From positions 1-21,695 of IMG/VR virus record IMGVR_UViG_3300009481_001841: 21,695 nucleotides of DNA; one strand, written 5' to 3'. How positions within the stretch are numbered: position 1 is the first letter of the stretch; the number at the start of each line of letters is the position of its first letter. A program made the position numbers and the translations under genes. The notes beneath the pieces are model-generated. The model saw only the letters and a program-made list of their open reading frames with translations. It was not told where the DNA came from and searched no databases. The DNA is from a virus. Below, in pieces: positions 11,101-16,469 of the stretch.

Positions 11101-12661
11101 TGGAATTGCTAAAGAGACTCTAGCAGAAGGGCTTCCAGAATTTGGCAGGCAGCAAGCTCCAATACAGATACGTGGTGAAACTCCGACTGATACAGCTTTA
11201 AATATCTTTACGCAACCGGGATTACGTGCTGCATTATCATGGGTCTTTAATAGGAACTATTACTTTGGTTCTGATGTTGTACCGGAGGGCATGCGAGACA
11301 TGCCCAAAGAAGAACAATACCTTCCCGGCACTCCACGTCCTTATGTGGAAGCTGGTGCATTAACTGGTCAGTCTCCTTTACAAATACAGCAGCTAGTGAA
11401 TGATTTGTTTGGTGGTGGGGCAAAAGCACCAGTTGATATTTTTGATAAGGTGATTGATTTAATTTCTCCAGCATATACGGAAGAAAACCTTAAAGACTTT
11501 ACTGATTGGGCTACTGCTAATAGGAGAGAGCGGGCTGAGTTGGAAACAGATAGAACAGATGAATGGGTAAATCTTATGCGACGCATGGCACGGGACCCAG
11601 ACTTGGAGCAATTTGATGTTGCTCGCCTTGCTGAACAAGCAGAGGAAGACCCTCGTGTTGGTTCTCTTGGTGATTTATTCCGTGCACCATTACGTCCATT
11701 TACTGATGTCTTTACGCCAGAACAAAGAGCGAGAGCAGGCTTTGCCAAAGGAGTAGAGGAAGTAGAAAAACAAACTCCATTTTCTTTCGAGGATAGTAAC
11801 GCTGTGTCTGGCATTATGAGAGAATGGGATAACAATATGCGTACCCGCAAAATCGAGCTACAGAATCAATTAAATAGAAACGATATTACTTGGGAAACAT
11901 GGCAGCAGCAAGCTCTTGCGGATATAAGTCTACTTAGAAGAGAAGAATTAAAAAGGCTTGAAGACCTAGGTAAATATCCTAATGCTGTTCAGTTTGCTGA
12001 GATTGACGAACAAGCTATTGCTGACAAAAGTAAATATTTTAGTCTCTTAGCTGCTGAGGGAATATTACCTGATACAAGAGAACGTGGTGAAATTATCTAT
12101 CGTTCTATAAATGATATTGCAACAGATATAGAGCTTCTAGGTGCTAACCAACTTATTGAGAATCCTCATTACGGTAAACGTTTAAAAGAAATACAACAAA
12201 AAGTTGCTGCTCTTTCACCAGAGGACAGGAATCTCTATAGGCAATATGAAAATTCTCAATTTGCTACGAGTGCTGAAAAAGAAAGAAAAAACGATTTAAA
12301 TGCTATTAGTGATAGTGGTTACTGGCAAGCTGGAGTAGAAGAATTTAAAACAACTATGTCTGTTAAGTACAGTGCAAGAAAGACATTAATTGAAAAATGG
12401 TTAGATTCAAGTAAAGCGAAACAAGATTCGCTTGAGAAGCTTGAAGGAACTGATGAGGAACAAGCATTTTATACAATGCTTTCACGGGCTTATTTAAGGT
12501 CATCATCTCGAAGAAGAGCAAGAAGAGTTATCCTTAAAGATAACCCTGAGATAGAAGAACTTCTTATAAAGCATGGGTATCGAGAACAATCTATACCTGA
12601 TGCAGATATAGACGAAGTATCAGGATATCGTAGAATGTTAGTAGGTTCATTAACAAGATGA
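5126..12661 (+). CDS. Giant LPD38-like internal virion / polyvalent protein (2511 aa)
   Basis: This single uninterrupted frame covers over a third of the window. Residues about 262-340 hold an amphipathic, fairly hydrophobic stretch ('ETGVFLGSNLTKTAMTQLAL'). Residues about 469-491 are an Ala-Glu-Arg helix with repeating 'AEEAR'. Residues about 1074-1115 carry four 11-residue repeats of type 'YDEPIGPIPAQ' that look like a flexible hinge. The next half is helical. Near 1598 'FRVSATQVNPTF' is followed by an aromatic segment, and at 1818-1846 'DITLNFDRGG' and 'YIPFLNSTFEG' match the core pattern of the LPD38 domain (large polyvalent protein-associated domain 38: 'NFnrkG', then 'F-F-N-s-QG'). The C-terminal 500 residues are charged helices, with a basic patch 'SSSRRRARRV' near 2465. 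LPD38 proteins occur in phage virions and in polyvalent proteins injected with DNA. I infer a DNA-associated ejected protein. No nuclease, RNA polymerase or peptidoglycan hydrolase motif was found. Confidence 0.72.
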   Translation: MTLEEMLRQIRDKGRKPTYAPEPGPRGGMLSEKARIGPSFIFASPESVQPNDPQFRPLVASPVDDYYFDIYGKGPMGDVDRPADLRALQEQAMQNNDLARYWELEQARQMREFEMRKAPPTEIFAEDESQRLTSYPYTATEVLPLAQRGAAEVTEEFVPMLALGAGLTREQPEAAAWNLIQSLRQDDKAKKYTEERLETLRKLPTIQPKYNELGEKAGEAWAEEWDKYQKLKAAGRTEEAVAVRNAAFGKFKEEYPEVPDFYWTAGEIALETGVFLGSNLTKTAMTQLALRLPRMVGGADKVIRPFIRAFGETVGIPDTLENAFTRGIIKSLIGTTRYGRDVYRLLSRGEGRAFDPEQHEMLRARRAEFKGITDPRHAREQELTRLGKSEWEGQDLRIQGSVTDTGVPRYPKGQGDPTIKREPPITPPEQKSLYDEYAEFRANTPPPPLSTLEGEYPDTRILAQQQQALAEDARLAEEARFAEEARRVEEALYDYRVRGKSPEQLRLQEIGEEQKISKEYDDFTKSREEAIPAMEDRVDAILDALDDTDEEIIQALSRATGRELRDPAYEAGQSVVEVNVEALQRKYPGWYQELTDRERRASKTYPAKGKPGTFDKSSFLIVGPSKTPRFRGKDFTTDPASSFGTTIGKSEKLGMDPDMREGGRLSPTDEPYGPLEYREEGGSQLLPGTEPSKLVAIITEDNKLRMYYSADEINLGMRVQAQPLGPRPEGQLSGDLRPLDELGYGRQQEVEVPQELIDLIRKREALNSEFQILNSDLEELNEFLSEALFRPTRGQKGLAPTPQEIEQLDFLEREVTNLKRQKQRQELLLKRPRTPSEFLRFIIAVRHGRETALANPEMMARSTSFGGEVPTPWTREKIGQDVTDLYGPPSQANVGTYVELNLWSKTRRNTTDVPVKVPSEVLDAFEEYRMFERYMVEETGRPAWNDIQEEWYYSGPSMSPNQYMAYTMGRGENPWLIRPNDETKTIYLQSKRRGSVTEVTDPETEETWFYNKAEDERFQEYFDSEKKFKFNRLQRIENDLFKAEERVRQYQRQVDRSVRQRITPERVPPEPDLYDEPIGPIPAQYDEPIGPIPTQYDEPIGPVQAQYDEPVGPPVFSYEGGPPVGPPTAYGAGLPEYGPKPPEGFSQRRRDDIHDKITGGLWATADKAGKVFDSAMRGIARGAEQAVTQATGKRRKPSFVASYEKIKNNVFRLEGGAKKSLADREIGIRNIAQRGYRNVDNTADIKKQFRDLENQLATKANYKGKARATWRILLQQLSRRAPDIDFNDMEEYSYLQAAKDAITREGDGNVKINIARQGEENKIITTREEVNAAITEFTEKFDTNLRKNVVDGVTGAETEVYVNPRMQLDEAHTVMKEHIASIRENMVFTGRLSRGIANDMSANSPSLNPLYQIDEQSQLYDPFVQTQPSLVAPKRTKYYPTLKRLPSRFDGMNDYQKLIGISSIRDTNNRLFLSIIDAAQLDVGPMGIARSVKKLTQEEVSSFTLADYEEAIREGLDIYDYDEMGRFQKMREGETESDFLVRITSRPPKRPTETMTFFRDGVEETWQVPKELVELWGAANQFGFDDKAMIGVVGVTNLFRVSATQVNPTFINRAFAADIWNYMSHEEKTPLHAAVRMGHLGASRIAYELGAENTVYERVRDVFELRGGSQEKTRGIETAGIMAGKTRAAEAGKPVSLDDSDALRRYFSTSSLRETAEEQGYTVVTNEKDAMAMVGKSLGITLRAPVTAIKGGLDALQWMARKNESAARLLTAYKVLDSEEGGTIRGGFAIKTPSWASKSSMELARSQAGQEAAARAVDITLNFDRGGTAIKQMNTYIPFLNSTFEGAKHPWRRLFYGPTRGTTAMNLGYLMAADTAITAHNMSYPEYMDIDTKTRWGSIFWITGYKTDSQGNYIEDANGKRQIDVAVYLPRLWNWGGLLAIRTIMHEMIYQNDPSQETNAELVDKLTGDLPTWLRRTQYGINTLRNVTEDPFGIAKETLAEGLPEFGRQQAPIQIRGETPTDTALNIFTQPGLRAALSWVFNRNYYFGSDVVPEGMRDMPKEEQYLPGTPRPYVEAGALTGQSPLQIQQLVNDLFGGGAKAPVDIFDKVIDLISPAYTEENLKDFTDWATANRRERAELETDRTDEWVNLMRRMARDPDLEQFDVARLAEQAEEDPRVGSLGDLFRAPLRPFTDVFTPEQRARAGFAKGVEEVEKQTPFSFEDSNAVSGIMREWDNNMRTRKIELQNQLNRNDITWETWQQQALADISLLRREELKRLEDLGKYPNAVQFAEIDEQAIADKSKYFSLLAAEGILPDTRERGEIIYRSINDIATDIELLGANQLIENPHYGKRLKEIQQKVAALSPEDRNLYRQYENSQFATSAEKERKNDLNAISDSGYWQAGVEEFKTTMSVKYSARKTLIEKWLDSSKAKQDSLEKLEGTDEEQAFYTMLSRAYLRSSSRRRARRVILKDNPEIEELLIKHGYREQSIPDADIDEVSGYRRMLVGSLTR
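8345..8470 (+). repeat. 33-bp in-frame tandem repeat, about 3.8 copies
   Basis: Copies begin at 8345, 8378, 8411 and 8444 and encode 'YDEPIGPIPAQ', 'YDEPIGPIPTQ', 'YDEPIGPVQAQ' and a partial 'YDEPVGPPV'. Many base differences between copies are at third codon positions, so the peptide is being kept while the DNA drifts. The repeat divides the helical N-terminal portion of the giant protein from the LPD38-containing portion, and is best read as an extended linker. Confidence 0.9.
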
Positions 12662-12680
12662 GGAGGAATAAGGAATAGAT

Positions 12681-13463
12681 ATGGTAATGCAAGAAGAAAA
12701 TCAAATACAGGAATCACAGCAATTAGGGTTTACTGATATAACCCCTGTTGAGGCTGAAGCTCCAACGGAAGAGCCAGCTGAAACAACAGAGCAGCCTGCT
12801 GAGGAAACTCCGGTACAGCCAGAGGTAACCACTGCGGTAACAGAGCAGCCTGTACAGGAGCAACCACTACCTGAAAGTCCTCCTGAAAAAACACAGGAGC
12901 AGATACAGCAGGAGTTGCAACGGCAACGTGAGATAGATGAACTGAGTCAACGCAGGTCACAGGAAGTAGAGGCTCAACGTAAGCAGCAGCTTGCCCAGAA
13001 AGCACAACAGAATGAACGACAATTGCTTGATGAAGGAATGCTTCCTGAACAGGCAAGAAAACAAACAAGGCAGATGGTGCAGTATGAAAACCGTCTATAC
13101 GAACAGGATAAACAAGCGGTAGAATTGCTTCAATTTGCTGAAGGACGTAATATTGCTGCACTTCAGATAGGAATGAGGCATGGACTTATACCGAAGGAAG
13201 TGGTAGATGATATAAACGTGTTGTTACGTTCTCAAAGTCCAGACAATATGGAGTTTGAGGCGAAGCGAATGTCTGAGTTACGTCAGACAAGGGCGGAAAT
13301 AAGTCGGTTGAAACAAGGACAGGTGAAGCCACAGACGTTTGACAACAGTCAGGGTTCGGCAGAAGCTGTTAACAATGAAGACAGACTTATTGAAGCATAT
13401 CTTAACGGTGACCGTTCAGAGGCTGCGGTGCAGGCAGCAAGACGGCTTACATTGGGTAGCTAA
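12681..13463 (+). CDS. Capsid scaffolding-like protein (260 aa)
   Basis: Scaffolding proteins fill the procapsid and guide coat protein assembly, then leave or are degraded. Residues about 20-70 are disordered and rich in Glu, Pro, Thr and Gln ('TEQPAEETPVQPE'). Residues about 70-135 form a long charged helix full of Gln, Arg and Glu, suited to a coiled coil. The C-terminal third has a further helical segment and ends 'EAAVQAARRLTLGS', where scaffolds often bind coat. The gene sits directly upstream of the capsid gene, the usual place for a scaffold. AGGA at 12671-12674 is 6 bases before the ATG at 12681; a second in-frame ATG at 12687 is possible. There is no sequence motif that proves the role; composition and position carry the call. 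Confidence 0.75.
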   Translation: MVMQEENQIQESQQLGFTDITPVEAEAPTEEPAETTEQPAEETPVQPEVTTAVTEQPVQEQPLPESPPEKTQEQIQQELQRQREIDELSQRRSQEVEAQRKQQLAQKAQQNERQLLDEGMLPEQARKQTRQMVQYENRLYEQDKQAVELLQFAEGRNIAALQIGMRHGLIPKEVVDDINVLLRSQSPDNMEFEAKRMSELRQTRAEISRLKQGQVKPQTFDNSQGSAEAVNNEDRLIEAYLNGDRSEAAVQAARRLTLGS

Positions 13464-13474
13464 AGGAGGCTCCT

Positions 13475-14338
13475 ATGGCACAGACAGCCACGACTGGTAA
13501 TTTAGAGAATGCACAGAAGATTATTATAGCAACGTCTCGTTACACCGAGGAACACAATGCTCCTGCGATGAACTTGATTGAGCAATTCAACCTTCCAAGC
13601 GGAGCAAAAACAATGACTGTTCCAAAGGTTGGACAAATGTCAATGAGTGACCTTGTTGATGGGGTTGACATCACTGACGAAGAAGACATCGGAATGACCA
13701 CGGTAGACCTCACTGCATCCGAGGTTGGAGCCAAGATTGTTATTACCGACAAACTTTCCCGACAGAGTGCTGAGAACGTATTCAGCATTATCGGACGACA
13801 GCTTGGTGACGGCATGGCCCGAAAGAAAGATGTTGATGTAACTTCACTTTACTCTGGCTTTAGCACAGATTTAGGTGCGTCAGGCAGAACTATGAAAATT
13901 GCAAACGTTGCTGCCGTTATCGCATATGCCAAAGGTAATAAATTTGGTTCTCAGGTGTACATCAACCACCACCCATTTACCGTGTTTGACTTAGCCAGCA
14001 CCGCAGCAGTAAGCAATGCAGCAACGTACCCTGTACCTGCTGGATGGACTGCTGATTTGCTAGGCAATTTTTTCAGTGGTCTTCGTCCTCTTAACGGAGT
14101 TCCAATCTTTGAAGACGGGAACATAGACCGAAGCACTGCTGCAGCAACTGTTGGTGTTATTGCTGACAGGACTGCTTTAGGTGTACTAAAAAGCGTAGAC
14201 ACTCGAACAGAGCGACAACGTGACGCTTCCATGCGTGCAACAGAAGTGGTTATCACTGCTGACTACGGTGTATTTGAACTTGATGACAGTAAAGGTGCAG
14301 CCCTTACACTAGACGCAACAGCACCTGCTACTGACTAG
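13475..14338 (+). CDS. Major capsid protein, HK97-fold type (287 aa)
   Basis: This protein would form the icosahedral shell. Its length suits a small HK97-fold coat protein. It has an N-terminal helix region, a central 'VDLTASEVGAKIVITDKLSR' strand-turn-helix, a 'KKDVDVTSLYSGF' segment, a 'VYINHHPFTVFDLAS' core helix/strand and a late 'RDASMRATEVVITADYGVFE' stretch. That order (E-loop-like part, P-domain helix, then A-domain strands) is typical of coat proteins from environmental podoviruses. The ribosome site AAAGGAGG just 5 bases from ATG is the strongest in the window, as expected for the most abundant virion protein. It follows the scaffold gene by 11 bases. Identity is inferred from pattern and context rather than from a search. 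Confidence 0.85.
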   Translation: MAQTATTGNLENAQKIIIATSRYTEEHNAPAMNLIEQFNLPSGAKTMTVPKVGQMSMSDLVDGVDITDEEDIGMTTVDLTASEVGAKIVITDKLSRQSAENVFSIIGRQLGDGMARKKDVDVTSLYSGFSTDLGASGRTMKIANVAAVIAYAKGNKFGSQVYINHHPFTVFDLASTAAVSNAATYPVPAGWTADLLGNFFSGLRPLNGVPIFEDGNIDRSTAAATVGVIADRTALGVLKSVDTRTERQRDASMRATEVVITADYGVFELDDSKGAALTLDATAPATD

Positions 14339-14347
14339 GAGAGTTAA

Positions 14348-14686
14348 ATGGCTATAGGAACTAAGGAGCGTACTGAAATGAGAGACAAGTTAGTATCTCA
14401 AGGGTACGACTGGAAATATATAGATGAATGGCAACCCAAGGTAACCCTGTACAGGCATTGCCCGGTATATTCTCCATCAGGAGCGGAGGCTAGTCCGAGA
14501 GGAGCAGCTATCCATAATCTACCGGGTAATCCTGACTACGTTCATAAGAAAACTAGGATTGGGTTATTCAAATGGCCTCCAAGTGATACGTGTGCGTGTC
14601 AATGGTGCGTTGAAGAAAGAAGTAAATCATCTACTAAAACTAAACCAGAAGTGGTTATTGAAGAGGTAGATGGGATACCTAGCTAG
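14348..14686 (+). CDS. Small Cys-containing hypothetical protein (112 aa)
   Basis: Not recognised. The start at 14348 follows AGGAGAG, 9 bases after the capsid stop. The N-terminal 35 residues are charged and helical. Cys38 in 'YRHCPVYSP', then Cys82, Cys84 and Cys87 in 'TCACQWC', with His37, His56 and His66 nearby, could form a metal-binding knuckle. The C-terminal 20 residues are charged and probably disordered. Because it lies between the capsid and decoration genes it may be a minor head protein or an assembly helper, but nothing in the sequence fixes the role. Confidence 0.6.
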   Translation: MAIGTKERTEMRDKLVSQGYDWKYIDEWQPKVTLYRHCPVYSPSGAEASPRGAAIHNLPGNPDYVHKKTRIGLFKWPPSDTCACQWCVEERSKSSTKTKPEVVIEEVDGIPS

Positions 14687-14763
14687 GTGTAACGATTACC
14701 GTGCCTAGCGATATATTAACAACGGTGGTCGCAGGACTTAGGGCCTGAGAAAGGAGAAAAGCA
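14687..14763 (+). other. Short intergenic leader of the decoration gene
   Basis: This 77-base gap is one of only two sizeable gaps in the window. It ends with a strong AAGGAG at 14751-14756, 7 bases before the next ATG. A TATATT at 14712-14717 resembles a -10 box, but no convincing -35 box is visible. Possible stems (ACCGT at 14698 with ACGGT at 14722) are short. I see no confident promoter or terminator here. Confidence 0.4.
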
Positions 14764-15513
14764 ATGTCTTTTCCTAATGTTATAAATGGTCACTACGGGA
14801 TGGAGAAGGAAACTTCAACATCTAAAAAACGTAGATTTGGTACGAAGCTAGTTCTTCCCGATGGTAGAGTTTTTTACTACGGTTCTACTGGAGAGGCTAT
14901 TACTGCTGGTAAAGTTGCGATGGGTAAAGCTACCGCATCTGACCACATTAAAGACCTCGCTGTCGCAGCAGCAGTTTCTGCAAACACTGGTGGTATCGGT
15001 GCTATTACTGTAACTAATGGTGGTTCTACTGCTATCACTGGTTCTGCGTACTACACAGGAGTCGTTGGTGGGGTTGGTGACTATGAAGATGGTTACCTTT
15101 TCGTTAACGATGCAGATGGTGAAGGTCAGGTGTTTCCTATTTGGAGGCACTCTACAGCAGCTACTGGTGCAGCCATTACCATTGACCTATTTGAGAATGA
15201 CTTTGTTGCAACAGCATTGACTACATCTTCACAGGTTGGTCTTGCTAAAAGCATTTATGCAGCAGCAGAAGTATTTGATTTAAGTGATATTGATGGTGTT
15301 GTTGTTGGTATTCCAGCAAGAGACATTGCCAGTGGTTCTTACGGATGGTTCCAGACTGCTGGGCCTGCTGCAGTACTTACAAACGGCACGGTTGTCGTAG
15401 GTAAGAACGTAATGACAGGTTCTTCAACTGATGGTTCTGTTGACGTTATGGCTGATGACTCCAGTGCTGAGTTCCTCATTGGTGGTGTTATCAACGTAGC
15501 TGCTACAACCTAG
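14764..15513 (+). CDS. Probable capsid decoration / head protein (249 aa)
   Basis: The product is rich in Gly, Ala, Thr, Val and Ser, has few charged residues after the first 30, and is mostly predicted beta strand. 'GTKLVLPDGRVFYYGSTGEA' (about 26-45) followed by 'ITAGKVAM' is a pattern I associate with head decoration proteins encoded just after the coat gene in environmental phages; such proteins sit on the outer shell and stabilise it. The C-terminus ('GWFQTAGPAAVLTNGTVVVG', then 'VMADDSSAEFLIGGVINVAA') has the look of a jelly-roll or lambda-D-like stabilising fold. The AAGGAG ribosome site is strong, which fits high-level expression. A virion surface protein is likely; the exact class is not proven. 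Alternative: a minor head or tail structural protein. Confidence 0.6.
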   Translation: MSFPNVINGHYGMEKETSTSKKRRFGTKLVLPDGRVFYYGSTGEAITAGKVAMGKATASDHIKDLAVAAAVSANTGGIGAITVTNGGSTAITGSAYYTGVVGGVGDYEDGYLFVNDADGEGQVFPIWRHSTAATGAAITIDLFENDFVATALTTSSQVGLAKSIYAAAEVFDLSDIDGVVVGIPARDIASGSYGWFQTAGPAAVLTNGTVVVGKNVMTGSSTDGSVDVMADDSSAEFLIGGVINVAATT

Positions 15514-15553
15514 TACTCCTTGGTTGACCTACAGATTCGATACTAATAACTAG

Positions 15554-15600
15554 CGTTACTACCCTCCCCCCCTTTAGGGGGGGGGGAGGTAGTAGTAACG
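15554..15600 (+). terminator. Strong GC hairpin, putative terminator/attenuator without U-run
   Basis: The outer arms CGTTACTAC (15554-15562) and GTAGTAACG (15592-15600) pair perfectly. After a two-base bulge (TA) on the right arm, CCTCCCCCCC (15563-15572) pairs with GGGGGGGAGG (15580-15589), leaving a small loop TTTAGGG. This is the strongest RNA hairpin visible in the window. It lies between the capsid/decoration genes and the tail genes, matching the place of the T7 T-phi terminator. No U-rich run follows on either strand, so a standard Rho-independent terminator is not proven. It could instead stabilise the upstream mRNA, mark an RNase site or slow polymerase. Confidence 0.5.
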
Positions 15601-15610
15601 GGGCAGGAAT

Positions 15611-15985
15611 ATGACAACTGATTTATGGATACCTAATGGAGCGACTTACCAAGGGGTGAGTCCTATAGGAACAAATGCAGAAACAGGCGGAGCGATTGTA
15701 ACCCATCAACTCAAGGTAGTCTTTACAGATATCTGGGGTGTTGAACATAAGCAAATCATCAGGGTACTAGCTGATGCAGATACCAGTCAGGCTCACATAG
15801 ATGAGATGTTTGGTAATGCAACAGAGAGTTGGCTTAATGAAGCAAAGGTAAAGTACAACCGCAGACCTGCCACTGCTGAGGAAAGGAAGCAAGCTGGTAA
15901 AGCCCTGAATGAAATCCTGAAGCATAAAGTATTGCGGAGGGCAAGTACTACAGGGAAAATATACTTCAAAGGAACAAGGAAATAA
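15611..15985 (+). CDS. Hypothetical virion-module protein (124 aa)
   Basis: Not recognised. The ATG at 15611 is 10 bases downstream of the GC hairpin; AGGA is very close (2-base gap) but GGGG at 15600-15603 is better spaced. The N-terminal half is beta-like ('IVTHQLKVVFTDIWGVEHKQ'), and the C-terminal half is helical and basic ('RRPATAEERKQAGKALNEIL'), ending in a Lys/Arg-rich tail. It is the first gene of the tail-side cluster and precedes a coiled-coil protein by one base. A head-completion or assembly role is possible, but unsupported by motif. Confidence 0.6.
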   Translation: MTTDLWIPNGATYQGVSPIGTNAETGGAIVTHQLKVVFTDIWGVEHKQIIRVLADADTSQAHIDEMFGNATESWLNEAKVKYNRRPATAEERKQAGKALNEILKHKVLRRASTTGKIYFKGTRK

Positions 15986-15986
15986 G

Positions 15987-16181
15987 ATGGCAGACATAGA
16001 TGTTACGGTTACCAAGGAAGATTTGGATAGTCTCTTACAGGAAAATCCAACAGTCTCATTACAGTTACGACTCAAGGCATTGACTCGTAAATGCCAAGAG
16101 CAAGCGGATAGGATAGCAGAGCTTGAGTCTCGTGATAGAGAGGAAGAGCTTCGTGAATCTATTGAACAGGAAGGTGACTAA
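15987..16181 (+). CDS. Small acidic coiled-coil protein (64 aa)
   Basis: Residues about 24-62 form a charged helix with heptad-like spacing ('CQEQADRIAELESRDREEEL'). The protein is acidic overall, the reverse of the two basic proteins that follow. It starts one base after the preceding stop and its TAA stop overlaps the next ATG by one base, so translation is probably coupled. The AAGGAA/AAGGAAAT stretch upstream can serve as ribosome site. Function unknown; a dimerising assembly helper is one possibility. Confidence 0.6.
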   Translation: MADIDVTVTKEDLDSLLQENPTVSLQLRLKALTRKCQEQADRIAELESRDREEELRESIEQEGD

Positions 16182-16318
16182 TGCCCTCAGTAAAAACCAA
16201 ATCCGGTAAGATGAAGCACTACAGCTACACGAAAGCTGGACGTGCTGCTGCTGATAAGGCAGCAAAAAAGTCTGGTACTAAAGTTATGAACAAGAAAAAG
16301 AAAAATGGCAAGTACTAG
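16181..16318 (+). CDS. Tiny basic protein (45 aa)
   Basis: This frame overlaps the preceding stop by one base (TAATG) and has AGGAAGGTG just upstream at 16168-16176. The product, starting 'MPSVKTKSGKMKHYSYTKAG', is Lys-rich: 'KHYSYTKAGRAAADKAAKKS' is followed by a Lys cluster 'NKKKKNGKY'. Short proteins of this style ('YPYT..GK.AA..AA') occur in structural modules of environmental phages, from memory. It may bind DNA or RNA, or act inside the head. It is real rather than random because start, spacing, composition and coupling to its neighbours agree. Confidence 0.65.
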   Translation: MPSVKTKSGKMKHYSYTKAGRAAADKAAKKSGTKVMNKKKKNGKY

Positions 16319-16454
16319 GAAGTCAGCTAAACCAAAATCCAGCAAGTCTGACATGCGTTCTGCATTGAAGCGAAGACTTGCTATGAAGTATGTCAAAGGT
16401 CAGCGTTCTGGTGGCAGACGTGTAACTCGTTCTGCTATGGGCGAAGATGACTAG
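16305..16454 (+). CDS. Tiny basic protein, overlapping start (49 aa)
   Basis: The ATG at 16305 lies inside the end of the previous gene, giving a 14-base overlap in another frame; the TAG stop at 16452-16454 precedes the AAGGAG of the next gene. The product begins 'MASTRKSAKPKSSKSDM' and continues with Arg/Lys-rich helix ('RSALKRRLAMKYVKG') and 'RSGGRRVTRSAMGEDD'. Upstream is A-rich with no clear Shine-Dalgarno, so coupling to the upstream gene is likely. Together with its neighbour it forms a pair of small basic proteins. Possible nucleic-acid binding or capsid-interior role; not proven. Confidence 0.6.
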   Translation: MASTRKSAKPKSSKSDMRSALKRRLAMKYVKGQRSGGRRVTRSAMGEDD

Positions 16455-16469
16455 TCAAGGAGTAACGTT

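Noticed and set aside
11368-11850. Antisense reading frame of 160 residues
   Set aside because: It lies wholly within the giant gene, the composition is a mirror of it, and no other - strand gene is supported.
5126-12661. N4-type virion RNA polymerase or tape measure protein
   Set aside because: No T7-like polymerase motifs were seen, and the gene lies before scaffold and capsid genes rather than between tail tube and baseplate genes; LPD38-like motifs fit better.
14700-14720. Promoter from TATATT upstream of the decoration gene
   Set aside because: There is no matching -35 box at proper spacing; noted only as weak.
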